Source: a virus
Length of the DNA: 64,000 nt
Virus record (IMG/VR): IMGVR_UViG_3300044630_004371
Location: 22,859-86,858 of that record
Reading direction: 5' to 3' (one strand)
In this document: in pieces, positions 16,888 through 26,204 of the stretch
Numbering within the stretch: the stretch's first letter is position 1
Layout: every line of letters begins with the position of its first letter
Translations under genes and position numbers: made by a program
Notes under the pieces: generated by a model
The model's database searches: none
The model's input: only the letters and a program-made list of their open reading frames with translations
Told to the model about the DNA's origin: nothing

Positions 16888-18681
16888 TTATTTGCTTCCG
16901 CTAAATAACCACATATATTGACCAGTTGGGTCTTGCATGTTTTTAGAAACTATTGGGTTAAATTTAGGTTTTTGTGTTGGTAGTTTATTTCTATTTTCTT
17001 TGCTAACAAACCCAGTTCCTTTTTCAAGGTCTGTTTGTGTAGGGTTGGTATTGGCCCCAATCAACCAACTATTTAAAATAGCTTTGGTTTGTTTTTCTAA
17101 TTTCTCTAGATTTTTAAATGAATGTTCAACCACCCACAAAGCCATACCCAAAGCCATAAGCAAATCATCATGATAACCTTCCATATGGTCTGGTCTTCCG
17201 TTCTTATAGATAAAGGTTTTCATTTCTGAAGTCATTCTAGCTGAACGAATTTTGATACCATCAGTCCTAATCTTAAACTCAAGATTTGAAATCATTGGTA
17301 AACGAACAGAAGTTGCGTGAAAACCTGGAATTTTATTCTCCTTGTTGTAAGTCGCCAATTCTCTTTGTCTAGCTGATAAAATTTTACCGTTTTGATTATC
17401 ATAATGAAGCCTCTTGTAATCAAATTCGAGCAATTTCAATACGGTAGAAACACCCATACCACCAGTAACATCGACTACCGTATATGCTTTGTACATTTCA
17501 CCATATTCTTCTACCAATTGAGCCAACAAATCTGGTTGAATCTTACCTTGATATTCCATTACTTGTTCCATGGTAGTAAAGTCTACCACAACAATAGTAG
17601 AAGAATCCTCCCCATCACCTCTGGATACGTCAACGCCCATAACATATTGGTGTCCCTCTTGAGGAAGTTCCCATATCCATGTTTCGTTTTCACCTCCCTT
17701 GGTAATCACAGGGTCTTTTACGTTGTTTTTATTTTGTAAATCAATATACTGTTCGTCAATAACGTTACCACCAGAACCAATAAATGATACATCCAATTCT
17801 TGTGCAATCATCTTGGCATCGTTGTTCATACCACGACACATTTCTTCATACCATGATGAAGTAGGTTTCCACCCATCTTCTAGTCTGTTTTTATAAGATT
17901 GAAATGTAAATTCTACCTCTTCTTCAATTAACTCATCTTTCAACCACTTTAAATCTTTATTGTAACGCAAATCTTCATACCATTTCATTTCAATGATGTT
18001 GAAGTTGTTTTCTTTTTTCTTGGCTTGGTCGTATGTTTTGTAATACAAAGCATCCATACCACGTGGTGTAGAAATAAGAGTTGCTTTGCCACCAGTACCC
18101 AATGCAGTCAAAGCGGCACCGAATACTTCAGCACCATTATCAATATACGCAGCCTCATCCATTACAAGATATGTAGGTGTAAAACCACGCAACGCATCTT
18201 TTGATGTAGCAACCGCTTTTACACGACTACCGTTAGGGAGTTTAATCTCTTTTTTGGAATCTGTAAGGAAAATACTCTTGGATTCATTTTTAGCATTACC
18301 ATAATATTCATCACCCCAAACCCATCTTGGTAATTGAGATAGAAAATCTTTAATCTTGGCAAGGAATTCAAACGCCAATTCTTGTTTGTTGGCGATGATA
18401 AGAACCGCTTCTGGGTTTTCGGAATCAGCAAAACCAACCTTTATTGACATATATGCAGCTGTTGTAGTAGATACACCAGCCTGTCTAGGTTTTGTGATAA
18501 GGTTAAATCTATGTTTATCGTAAGCGTATATTATTTCTTTTTGTCTAGGAAATAGTCTGAAGGGAACAAAACCCTCTTGAGTTTTATCAAATGTTTCCAA
18601 ATAAGTTTCAATCGCATAGATTGGACTCGTCAAAGATTTGGCGTATTCTTTAAAAATCTCTTCTTTAGTTAAATTACTCAT
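16888..18681 (-). CDS. terL: Terminase large subunit (T4 gp17-like)
   Basis: 597 residues. ATPase: Walker A-like KPRQAGVST (64-72), Walker B YLVMDEAAYI (171-180), coupling motif ISTPRG (203-208). RNase H-type nuclease: MGVDVSRGDGEDSS near 350, VVDVTGGMG near 400, and HDDLLMALGMAL near 510 supplying the last metal-binding Asp. It packages DNA into the prohead through the portal and cuts the concatemer. No small terminase subunit is recognised in the window. The message may begin very near the ATG, since a late-type box ends five bases before it. Confidence 0.95.
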   Translation of the reverse strand: MSNLTKEEIFKEYAKSLTSPIYAIETYLETFDKTQEGFVPFRLFPRQKEIIYAYDKHRFNLITKPRQAGVSTTTAAYMSIKVGFADSENPEAVLIIANKQELAFEFLAKIKDFLSQLPRWVWGDEYYGNAKNESKSIFLTDSKKEIKLPNGSRVKAVATSKDALRGFTPTYLVMDEAAYIDNGAEVFGAALTALGTGGKATLISTPRGMDALYYKTYDQAKKKENNFNIIEMKWYEDLRYNKDLKWLKDELIEEEVEFTFQSYKNRLEDGWKPTSSWYEEMCRGMNNDAKMIAQELDVSFIGSGGNVIDEQYIDLQNKNNVKDPVITKGGENETWIWELPQEGHQYVMGVDVSRGDGEDSSTIVVVDFTTMEQVMEYQGKIQPDLLAQLVEEYGEMYKAYTVVDVTGGMGVSTVLKLLEFDYKRLHYDNQNGKILSARQRELATYNKENKIPGFHATSVRLPMISNLEFKIRTDGIKIRSARMTSEMKTFIYKNGRPDHMEGYHDDLLMALGMALWVVEHSFKNLEKLEKQTKAILNSWLIGANTNPTQTDLEKGTGFVSKENRNKLPTQKPKFNPIVSKNMQDPTGQYMWLFSGSK

Positions 18682-18685
18682 ATCC

Positions 18686-18694
18686 TATAAATAT
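18686..18694 (-). promoter_or_regulatory. Late-type promoter box ATATTTATA
   Basis: Four bases between the box and the ATG of the terminase gene. Confidence 0.45.
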
Positions 18695-18730
18695 GTTAAT
18701 ATACTATAAAGTGCCCTATTTTAAATAAAT

Positions 18731-18753
18731 AAGACCCCAATTTGGGGCCTTAT
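18731..18753 (-). terminator. Terminator
   Basis: Stem AAGgCCCC / GGGGtCTT behind the gene at 18775, separating it from the terminase promoter. Confidence 0.7.
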
Positions 18754-18774
18754 TGTGTCTATGTAAGTTCTATT

Positions 18775-20073
18775 TTAAAATAACTCATCAAACTTGAAAC
18801 CATCGGAATCACCATCGGAATCTTCATCCTTATCATTACCAAAAAGGTCTTTAAAATCAAACCCTCCATCGCTTTTAATACCATCGGAATTTGTTTCCAT
18901 CGAACCCTCACTATTTTTATTTACCTCATTCATTGCGTCATTAAATTCATCTTCTTGTAAACCAGTTTTAACTTCGCTAACAATTCCTTGGATTATCTTT
19001 TTACCTTCTTTGGTACCAGCCATAATCTCTCTCATTTTAACGTTGAATTCTCTAACTGGAAGTAAAGCCAATTCACTATAAATGTGATGTTTCAAATGAA
19101 AATCATCTGGTTCAATCATATTTGTAAATCTACTCCATAGACCTGGTCCTAGGCGCATATCCCATGGTTCAGCGGCCAAGAAATCAGCTTTGTTGATTAC
19201 ATATTCACCTAGTTTTTTATTTTTAGGTAAAGCATGTGCTGATAACAACTCCATTACACCCTTGACCAATTCATGGATAAGAACTGGGAATACCATCGCT
19301 TGTGCGTAGATAATGGCTTTTGGGTTTGATGTTGTTGGAAATTGAACCCTTACAACACCTCCATTTACACCATTTTCCATCTCTGGAATAATGTAATACA
19401 TATAATCAGCAGCTGCCATCATCTTAGAATATTTGTTTGGAAGTCTTGGGTCCAAATCTGTCAACTCATCATCAACCATGTGAAACATGTGGTTGCATTT
19501 TTTAGCAGCACCTTGTATCATGGCGTTCATAAACCTTCTTCTGTAAACCTCGTCCTTTGCGTTTACCATTTCATCATGGTTTTTAAACTGCATTTCACTT
19601 GTCATAGGTTTAGGATTCTTTTTGGTTGCAACCATATTTATTTCGGTAGTCAATTCAGCGTGAATTTCAACAACGTCTTTGCTCATATTAAATTCCTCAC
19701 GTATCATTTCTTCAGCCAATTTACAAAGAGCTTTTCTGTGTTTTGTCTCCAACCCTATGGTTTCATAAACCATGGGCATCATTTCACGCATAACATCTCT
19801 ATTTTCAATTGAATCAACATCAAACGTTCTTTTATAACGTTTGGCAACTTCGCTAAAACGTTCACCCATTATTTTTTCTTCAAACATAGCTTCATCCCCT
19901 TCTGGAAATACTGGATGTTTACCCAATGAATGGTTTCCATTAAGCAAATCCTCCTCAAGTTTCTTGTGCATTCTTTCAGACATACCTTCTGGATACACAA
20001 CACCCTCGTTCAAAGTTTTTGGGTTGTTGGCTTTTTTCAAAGCATTTTCAACTATTTTTTTGTAATCACTCAT
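18775..20073 (-). CDS. Virion-cluster protein, unknown
   Basis: 432 residues: a helical body with a Met-rich middle, and an acidic Asp/Ser/Gly tail (residues ~400-432, GNDKDEDSDGDSDGFKFDELF). No catalytic motif is convincing; the HELVKG near residue 285 lacks the second His of a zincin. It overlaps the upstream gene by TAATG coupling. Possibly a neck or vertex protein from its place between terminase and a structural gene; not recognised. Confidence 0.75.
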   Translation of the reverse strand: MSDYKKIVENALKKANNPKTLNEGVVYPEGMSERMHKKLEEDLLNGNHSLGKHPVFPEGDEAMFEEKIMGERFSEVAKRYKRTFDVDSIENRDVMREMMPMVYETIGLETKHRKALCKLAEEMIREEFNMSKDVVEIHAELTTEINMVATKKNPKPMTSEMQFKNHDEMVNAKDEVYRRRFMNAMIQGAAKKCNHMFHMVDDELTDLDPRLPNKYSKMMAAADYMYYIIPEMENGVNGGVVRVQFPTTSNPKAIIYAQAMVFPVLIHELVKGVMELLSAHALPKNKKLGEYVINKADFLAAEPWDMRLGPGLWSRFTNMIEPDDFHLKHHIYSELALLPVREFNVKMREIMAGTKEGKKIIQGIVSEVKTGLQEDEFNDAMNEVNKNSEGSMETNSDGIKSDGGFDFKDLFGNDKDEDSDGDSDGFKFDELF

Positions 20074-21101
20074 TATTTTATATCTTTTACTTTTACTACT
20101 TTTATTACTTTTGGTTTTGATAAACTTTCAGTTAATTCAGCTTTTGTTATAACTTTTTTTTCAGTTATTGGAGCTGCTGGTTCAACATCTTTAGTTTTAG
20201 ATAAAACTTTTAAACCGTTTATTAAATTAGGTAACCCTTGTCTCGGAACACCAATTAATTCAGCGAAAGCTGCTATTACTTCTCTTTTAGCAACAGGGGT
20301 TTTAATAGTTTGAATTATGTTTGTTGGGATTCTTTTAGATATCAATACCATAAGTTTTTTAGCTTTAGCATTCATTTCTTCATCGTTTTCTTCACCAGTA
20401 GGTGTCACCTCCACTAAACTTATTTTTGATTCTTTTTTCCCACCAAACACTCTATTTTCAAAGAATTTTCTAAATTCTTTGATTGTCATGTATTTTTCAT
20501 CTTCACTCATTACAGCAACAGCCAATTCAACAATGTTTTTAAATTTTCTGAATTTACCAGTTTTTTCATTAACTAAATAATGTTTAAATTCAGAAAGATT
20601 TAAAGAATCCATACCTTTAGATTCAAGTTTAATTTTTTCTTCAATATTACCACCAAACATATCTTCATGTTGTATCATTGTTTCTTTTTCCATCATAGGT
20701 TTGGCAATGTTTTCTTCAAAATAATCCATAGGGTAAATAATGTTTTCACCAGCTTCATCTGTTTCATCGTGACAAAATACAGCCAAACCAACCTCTCCGC
20801 TAGGGTGAATACCTCTAATCATTTGATATTTATTATTACCTATATCGAATGGGGCTGAAACCTCACCAGTATTTTCGTCTTTCACGTTGGAAAGATACTT
20901 GATAGTTGCTTTGTCTTGTGGTTCGATAAAAGCTTCTGGTGACACCATTTCATTTTCTTCCATCTTACTAGACATTGATGAAGATGATGCTCCTTTATCA
21001 ACTATTCTAACTGTATCTGTTGGTTTAAGATGTCCTCTTTGTTTATTCAATTCGTCACCTGTCAATTCTACTGTAATTTCGTTAACTTTTTTATTGTTCA
21101 T
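20073..21101 (-). CDS. Virion-cluster protein, unknown
   Basis: 342 residues with a Ser-rich segment near 40 (GASSSSMSSKMEE), a central mixed domain (KYQMIRGIHPSGEVGLAVFCHDE) and a basic C-terminal tail (KPKVIKVVKVKDIK). Coupled to both neighbours by overlapping start and stop codons, so the four genes from 21498 upward to 18775 are translated as a unit. Function unknown. Confidence 0.75.
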   Translation of the reverse strand: MNNKKVNEITVELTGDELNKQRGHLKPTDTVRIVDKGASSSSMSSKMEENEMVSPEAFIEPQDKATIKYLSNVKDENTGEVSAPFDIGNNKYQMIRGIHPSGEVGLAVFCHDETDEAGENIIYPMDYFEENIAKPMMEKETMIQHEDMFGGNIEEKIKLESKGMDSLNLSEFKHYLVNEKTGKFRKFKNIVELAVAVMSEDEKYMTIKEFRKFFENRVFGGKKESKISLVEVTPTGEENDEEMNAKAKKLMVLISKRIPTNIIQTIKTPVAKREVIAAFAELIGVPRQGLPNLINGLKVLSKTKDVEPAAPITEKKVITKAELTESLSKPKVIKVVKVKDIK

Positions 21102-21498
21102 GATTTTGTTTGTTATAATTTAGTATTAGGTCTTTTTCATATAGTTTACCTTCAACACTCTTCAAAGGCTCACCAAATTTAAAACAAAGTCTTTTATCTG
21201 GGTAAGAATCATAAACGTTTATGTTCTCCCACGCCAAAGCTATAACATCATCTACCGCATCCCAAACAGCGAACGTGTCACTATTTTGTATTACGTCCAA
21301 TTTTAATTCTGATTCCAAACGACCAACTTTTTTAATAAAGTGTTCGTGTGGTGCTTCTGGTCGGCCAGAGGCTGGGAAAGTATCCCATTCATTTCCATCA
21401 ATATTTTTGGTCGTATCAGAAAAGATAAATTCATAAAGATAATCACCTTTATAATCTTTACCAACCATGTTTACATATATTAAAAATAGGTCTTTCAT
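21091..21498 (-). CDS. Conserved phage protein, unknown function
   Basis: 135 residues: FLIYVNMVGKDYKGDYLYEFIFSDT, then ASGRPEAPHEHFIKKVG and DTFAVWDAVDDVIALAWEN. This pattern seems familiar from large T4-like phages, where it stands among virion genes with no assigned role. It overlaps both neighbours by 11 and 1 bases. Confidence 0.75.
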   Translation of the reverse strand: MKDLFLIYVNMVGKDYKGDYLYEFIFSDTTKNIDGNEWDTFPASGRPEAPHEHFIKKVGRLESELKLDVIQNSDTFAVWDAVDDVIALAWENINVYDSYPDKRLCFKFGEPLKSVEGKLYEKDLILNYNKQNHEQ

Positions 21499-24104
21499 TA
21501 ACCGATATACATGTTTAATTCATAGTTACCACCATCCATTCTATAAATTTGAATATTTAAAGACTTTCTTTGTGGCATACCATCCTTTGTTAGTTCTTTG
21601 TGTAATCTTTCTGTATGACCATAAGGTACGTGTTGAACATCGTTCATATCAAACTCAACCCCATCGTAACCTCTATTGATAGCATAACCTCTAACTGCAT
21701 CCAAAGCACTAGAAAGAGTCTTGTGGTATGTCTCATAATCAAATTTACCCTCTTTAACAGCTTTTGGGTCTGGTTGAGTGCTGGGCATTGGTAGGAAAGG
21801 TTTATCCTTTCTACTTGGTTGTCTTACAGGTTGTTCTGCTGGTTTAGTTGTTGGTTTTACAACTGGTTCTGTTACTGGTTGATTCATAGTGTCTTCTTGA
21901 TTAAAAGATTCATACATCTTCATTTTAATATAATTTTTATCAAATATACTACTTTTTTTTGATTCTGACAAGTCTTTTTCAACAATTTTAGACACTGGTT
22001 TTTTAGACCACATTCTACATGACCAATATTTAGGTGTTGTTCTATCTTTGGCTTGAGAACACTTGTGTCTTGCTCTAAAAGATTTTCTTCTTTTTGGATT
22101 GTCTCTTTTTATTTCCATATTGGGGTCACCAAAATTGACTTTTACAACCTTACCAGAACTATTTTTAACAAATACCTTGAATTTCTTAACATCACCTCTC
22201 ATTGGTTTACCCAATTTTACAGTTCTGCCTTTATATTCAGCTTCATTCATGGTTGTATTTTGAACACTACCGTATTCATCACTATAACCACCTTGAGTTT
22301 CACCATCATAAGAATCAACCTCGGTTTCAATAAAGTGATAAACTTCTTCAACATCATCAGCTGAAGTAGCCACATGGTCTAGTGCCCAACCATGACCATC
22401 AGATAGAATTGAATCAACTCTAGATGGGTCCATTTCTAACATTTCTTTGGCACCATGATGCATGGTTTTTAGGTTTTGCCAAAACATGTAATTATTTGAT
22501 TCATGTTCGTGTTCCATCATAGGTTCACCATCAGCACCTTCATAGTTTATTTGACCTTCCAAGAAATGATAAACTTCTTCAATGTCATCATTTGCAGTAG
22601 CCATATGGTCTAGTGCCCAACCATGACCATCAGATAGAATTGAATCCACTCTATTGCAATCCATTTTCATCAACTCACCAGTTGCATGAACAATTGTTTT
22701 AAGGTTAGACCAAAACATGTAATTATTTGTTTCACCCATATTTTCATTAAGTTCATCTGAAGTATCATAATGTTTTAAGTTTCCTATAGGATATCTTTCA
22801 CCAGTTTCAGCGTTATATAAAACAATCACCTCTTCACCATCTTTATTACCAATAAAATAGTGTATGTTATCATTGGTTAAACTCCAATATAAAGTTCTTC
22901 CATAATCATCTTCTTCTCTTTTTTGTACTTTATCACCAGAAGCAGACTCAATAGCTGATTTAACAAAATCAAAACTAATATTTTCATAAACGTTATATTT
23001 GGATTCATTTGTTGATTTTTTACCCCATGAATCACCTTTTCCTTTGGTTTTACAAGCACTAGGTGTTGGTCTGCATGAAGGATACTTGGCTCTGCTTTCA
23101 CCATCTTCTCTACCACATGGTTTACATTTTCCATCCCTACATGTATTGCAATCTACCCAACCCTTGCTACCTTCACCACCTCTTCTAGAAAACCAACCAT
23201 GCAATCCGCTTTCTTTTTCTTTAGAAAAATCAGTTTTTTTAGCGGCTTCTTCTATTGATTCATTATGTTTTTTTCTTCCTTGGCAATGTGCTTTTTGACT
23301 AAAACCCTTAGGGTTGTCACAATCAATACTTCTTTTATATTTTTGTGACCATTTTTCATCTAATTGTTCGTCAGTCATGGACTTATAATCACCCATTTCT
23401 TTTAAATCTTCCTCCTTAAGCCCTTTCCAAATCTTACCTTTTCTGCATCTAACAACAGCACCAGAAGCATAAGCAGATGGCCAAACATCATATTTGCTTT
23501 TAGCTATTCTTGTGCATCTGTCTGATTCATCTAAAATATCATTTGAACCATCTTGAAACATATTGTTTTTCTTAGGGTTAACAAATAAATTATCCATGTT
23601 TTCGTAAACATGCAATTCATCCAAACCTTCTTCGTCAGATGGTTCAGATTCTGGTTCTGGTTCTTCGCTAGGTGTTTCATCAGATGTTTCATCGCTTTCT
23701 GGGGCAACATCTTTATCTTTTTGACCAGCAGTTTTAACTTTGTTTATGATGTCTTTTTGGTCATCAACATCCATTTCAGAAGTGTGAGTTGCTGACAATA
23801 ACGAATTTATTGAGAACTTTTCTAGTTCAAAATCTGGTTGACCTTGTTCTTCAGTATATTTTCTTAGGGATTGTCCTAACTTTCCAGTTAGTTGCTCAAT
23901 AAATTTCTTTGGGTCTGTTTCTTCATTAGCATCAACACCAGCATCAAATGGTTCATCATCAAATGGTTTTTCATTTGAACTTGGTGTTTCACTATCAAAT
24001 GAAATATCTGCTGGTTCTGCTGGTTCTGCTGGTTCAGTTGTAGCTGCTGGTTCTGGGGTAGAACCAGCAACTTTTAACTTATATTTTGTTTCTTCAGTTA
24101 GACT
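21498..24104 (-). CDS. Large virion-cluster protein, C-terminal frame (joined to 24098-24823 by a -1 shift)
   Basis: 868 residues in one frame from the A-run. There is no ATG before residue ~110, although residues 1-110 look coding (acidic, then KKFIEQLTGKLGQSLRKY and FELEKFSINSLLSATHTSEMD). The first 10 codons continue the reading frame of the upstream gene. Regions: DVWPSAYASGAVVRCRKGK near 200; a Cys-rich stretch WVDCNTCRDGKCKPCGRE near 315, both resembling small domains of unknown function in phage proteins; a tandem pair of ~65-residue units near 460 and 538; FRARHKCSQAKD...YWSCRMW near 680; a separate C-terminal domain (780-868). Probably structural. Confidence 0.8.
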   Translation of the reverse strand, partial: SLTEETKYKLKVAGSTPEPAATTEPAEPAEPADISFDSETPSSNEKPFDDEPFDAGVDANEETDPKKFIEQLTGKLGQSLRKYTEEQGQPDFELEKFSINSLLSATHTSEMDVDDQKDIINKVKTAGQKDKDVAPESDETSDETPSEEPEPESEPSDEEGLDELHVYENMDNLFVNPKKNNMFQDGSNDILDESDRCTRIAKSKYDVWPSAYASGAVVRCRKGKIWKGLKEEDLKEMGDYKSMTDEQLDEKWSQKYKRSIDCDNPKGFSQKAHCQGRKKHNESIEEAAKKTDFSKEKESGLHGWFSRRGGEGSKGWVDCNTCRDGKCKPCGREDGESRAKYPSCRPTPSACKTKGKGDSWGKKSTNESKYNVYENISFDFVKSAIESASGDKVQKREEDDYGRTLYWSLTNDNIHYFIGNKDGEEVIVLYNAETGERYPIGNLKHYDTSDELNENMGETNNYMFWSNLKTIVHATGELMKMDCNRVDSILSDGHGWALDHMATANDDIEEVYHFLEGQINYEGADGEPMMEHEHESNNYMFWQNLKTMHHGAKEMLEMDPSRVDSILSDGHGWALDHVATSADDVEEVYHFIETEVDSYDGETQGGYSDEYGSVQNTTMNEAEYKGRTVKLGKPMRGDVKKFKVFVKNSSGKVVKVNFGDPNMEIKRDNPKRRKSFRARHKCSQAKDRTTPKYWSCRMWSKKPVSKIVEKDLSESKKSSIFDKNYIKMKMYESFNQEDTMNQPVTEPVVKPTTKPAEQPVRQPSRKDKPFLPMPSTQPDPKAVKEGKFDYETYHKTLSSALDAVRGYAINRGYDGVEFDMNDVQHVPYGHTERLHKELTKDGMPQRKSLNIQIYRMDGGNYELNMYIG
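22375..22648. repeat. Internal duplication in the large virion-cluster gene
   Basis: Two units of ~65 codons, both containing NYMFW.NLKT and RVDSILSDGHGWALDH. A stretch of 39 bases is nearly identical at 22375-22413 and 22610-22648, indicating a recent or gene-converted duplication. Confidence 0.85.
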
Positions 24105-24823
24105 TTTTTTTTTAACCCTTCAGTTAGGTTATTGATAAGTCTATCCATGTTTTTAATTGATGTTGAAATGCTAAGTTTTGATTCTTCCATACCTTTCTTT
24201 TCACCTCTTAACTTTTTGAAATCATCACTATCCAACTTGCCATTTTTATTCATGTCAAGTTTTGATTGATTTCCTTTAAGTTCTTCTCTAGTCATCATTT
24301 CATCTATGGCTTTTTCAGCTTCAGAAAGCTCATCTTCTTCTTCTTCTTCTTCTTCCCACATTGATTGTTGTCCTTCATTGTTTCCTTTACCAGAAAAACC
24401 ATTGGTTTTCATTTCAGAAAAACCACCAGCACTAGGCATGTTTTCTGAAATAAGGTTGTCGTTTTCAAATATGTTGATTTCACCTTCAAAGTTATAAGCT
24501 TCAGCTAGACTTTTGAATTTAAAACTTAAATGTTTGATGGCCTTGGCATATGAAGTGTAAACTTCATCTTTTTTGTTCATCAAACCTCCGATATATTTGA
24601 AATCTTCAGCAACCAAGTTAGAAGTTTTGGTGGTTTTTTTAATAAACCATTCGTGGTTTTCTCTTATGATAGCATAAGCGTTACCGTCTGGACCCATCTT
24701 GGTCAATTCAACAACAACATTAGATTGGTTTTCATTAATAGATTTGATACCCATTAATTCTTTCATACGTTCATTTATTTGTTGTCCCTTAAGACCAACT
24801 GGTGTGATTCTATTATTTTTCAT
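24098..24823 (-). CDS. Large virion-cluster protein, N-terminal frame
   Basis: 241 residues to a stop directly behind a run of ten A (24104-24113). Begins MKNNRITPVGLKGQQINERMKELMG. Has an acidic run (WEEEEEEEDE near 160) and an EF-hand-like DMNKNGKLDSDDFKKL near 200. Ends LTEGLKKKV. If the ribosome slips back one base on the A-run, or one A is added in the message, the product continues as LKKKSLTEETKYKL into the 868-residue frame. A sequencing error in the run would give the same picture. I regard 24823-21498 as one functional gene. Confidence 0.75.
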   Translation of the reverse strand: MKNNRITPVGLKGQQINERMKELMGIKSINENQSNVVVELTKMGPDGNAYAIIRENHEWFIKKTTKTSNLVAEDFKYIGGLMNKKDEVYTSYAKAIKHLSFKFKSLAEAYNFEGEINIFENDNLISENMPSAGGFSEMKTNGFSGKGNNEGQQSMWEEEEEEEDELSEAEKAIDEMMTREELKGNQSKLDMNKNGKLDSDDFKKLRGEKKGMEESKLSISTSIKNMDRLINNLTEGLKKKV

Positions 24824-24854
24824 GTTATATCCTTTTGTTTTTTGTTTATTTTAA

Positions 24855-24863
24855 TATAAATAT
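24855..24863 (-). promoter_or_regulatory. Late-type promoter box ATATTTATA
   Basis: About 30 bases ahead of the ATG at 24823; no -33 element seen. Confidence 0.45.
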
Positions 24864-24864
24864 G

Positions 24865-25122
24865 TTACTGCCCCAAATAGTAACCATTTGGTAAACCTTG
24901 AAATACATTTTGTTTTTCACCTAATAGATAACAACCAGTACCACCACTTACACTATTAACCCAAACCCTTAAATTTGATTGAGCCCCTACACTAACGGTT
25001 ACACCATTAAGTACTATTGTACAACCAGCAGAACCACCATATATTTCATTATATGTGTGTGCTGTCAAATTAGGTGACTGAGCTGGAACGATTATGCTAT
25101 GTACATCATTAATATTTGTCAT
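24865..25122 (-). CDS. Small Gly/Val-rich protein, probably virion
   Basis: 85 residues, beta-rich and hydroxyl-rich (IVLNGVTVSVGAQSNLRVWVNSVSGG), two cysteines. It looks like a small head-decoration or fibre-type protein by composition. Not recognised. Confidence 0.65.
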   Translation of the reverse strand: MTNINDVHSIIVPAQSPNLTAHTYNEIYGGSAGCTIVLNGVTVSVGAQSNLRVWVNSVSGGTGCYLLGEKQNVFQGLPNGYYLGQ

Positions 25123-25138
25123 TTTTATATTGTTTTCT

Positions 25139-25147
25139 TATAAATAT
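25139..25147 (-). promoter_or_regulatory. Late-type promoter box ATATTTATA
   Basis: About 16 bases ahead of the ATG at 25122. Confidence 0.45.
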
Positions 25148-25158
25148 CACTTAAAACA

Positions 25159-25182
25159 AAAAAAGCACCTCTAGGTGCTTTT
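25159..25182 (-). terminator. Terminator behind the thymidylate synthase unit
   Basis: Stem AGCACC / GGTGCT with A7 and T4 flanks, 23 bases past the stop of the C-terminal thyA gene. Confidence 0.8.
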
Positions 25183-25204
25183 ATATTATTATTTTAATTG
25201 GTAG

Positions 25205-26200
25205 CTAGTTGCTTAAAGGTGCTTTTATTGTTGGGTGTGATTGATAATCACCTAATTGTATATCTTCTTCTAATAAGCATCTACAAAATTCATCATTTTT
25301 AAATGAATCAAAAATAGCCGCTGCATCTAAAGGTCCTTCACCACACTCACCACCTTCATAAGGCCAAAACTCAGTGTTGATGTTTAGGGTTGGTAGTGGA
25401 TATGGTTCTCTTGCTCTGGTTGGAACCCCCCATGTATCTAAACAATATAATATTTTATCATCATCATTTTGTGTATGACCAAAATCTAATAATCCATCAT
25501 ATCCTAGTATATCAATACCATAATTAGTTCTTTCTTCCAAACTCAATTCTCTACCAATTTGTTCTTTGGCTTGTTCAACATGATTTGAATATAAATGCAC
25601 ATCACCTAAATTACCAATAAGCTCATCTGGAACCATATTAACTGCCTTGGCGATTATTTCAAGTAGCAATCCATAAGAAGCAATATTGAATGGTAAACCT
25701 AAGAATGTATCTACTGAACGTTGATTCCACATCAGTGAGATTGCTCTGGTTGGTATTGTATCTTTGTACTTTTCATAATCCATTCCAATATCTCCGTACT
25801 TTTTAATATATAAATCAACTCTTTCTCCTCTATTCAACTCTCTTGTATAAACTTGAAATCCATAATGACAAGGTGGAAGAACCATTTGGTCGAGCTCGGC
25901 TGGGTTCCAAGCTGACACAAGTAGGCGTCTTGAATCTGGGTTTGTTTTAAGGTCTTGGATTAGGTTTGCGATTTGGTCTGTGTGTGTGAACTCTGTTGAA
26001 TGTATTTTATAGATACCTTCCGTTTTATCTAATTCATCAACGTGAATAGTCTTAAATTGTTTCCAACTTCTCCATTGCTTACCATACACTGGCCCGAGGT
26101 TACCAAACCTATCAGCAAATTTTTTATCAGTTTTTATTTTTTCTACAAATTCTTCTTTTGTATAGGGTCTACCCTCTGGATGTAAATGTTCTTTATTCAT
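25205..26200 (-). CDS. thyA: Thymidylate synthase, C-terminal fragment
   Basis: 331 residues from the ATG at 26200 (MNKEHLHPEG), four bases after the stop of the endonuclease gene. It carries the catalytic Cys in LPPCHYGFQVY, GPVYGKQWRSW, SRRLLVSAWNPAEL, GDVHLYSNHVEQ and the normal C-terminus IKAPLSN. The enzyme methylates dUMP to dTMP with methylene-tetrahydrofolate. The fragment lacks the N-terminal dUMP/folate-binding part, which is the gene at 27005. Together they make a full enzyme; joining them at the shared Asn-Lys codons restores one frame. Confidence 0.93.
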   Translation of the reverse strand: MNKEHLHPEGRPYTKEEFVEKIKTDKKFADRFGNLGPVYGKQWRSWKQFKTIHVDELDKTEGIYKIHSTEFTHTDQIANLIQDLKTNPDSRRLLVSAWNPAELDQMVLPPCHYGFQVYTRELNRGERVDLYIKKYGDIGMDYEKYKDTIPTRAISLMWNQRSVDTFLGLPFNIASYGLLLEIIAKAVNMVPDELIGNLGDVHLYSNHVEQAKEQIGRELSLEERTNYGIDILGYDGLLDFGHTQNDDDKILYCLDTWGVPTRAREPYPLPTLNINTEFWPYEGGECGEGPLDAAAIFDSFKNDEFCRCLLEEDIQLGDYQSHPTIKAPLSN

Positions 26201-26204
26201 AACT

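Noticed and set aside
19342-19812. 156-residue plus-strand ORF opposite the gene at 18775
   Set aside because: Shadow of the His/Met-rich coding strand; no own promoter.
18775-20073. A metalloprotease from HELVKG in the 18775 product
   Set aside because: The second His of HExxH is missing.
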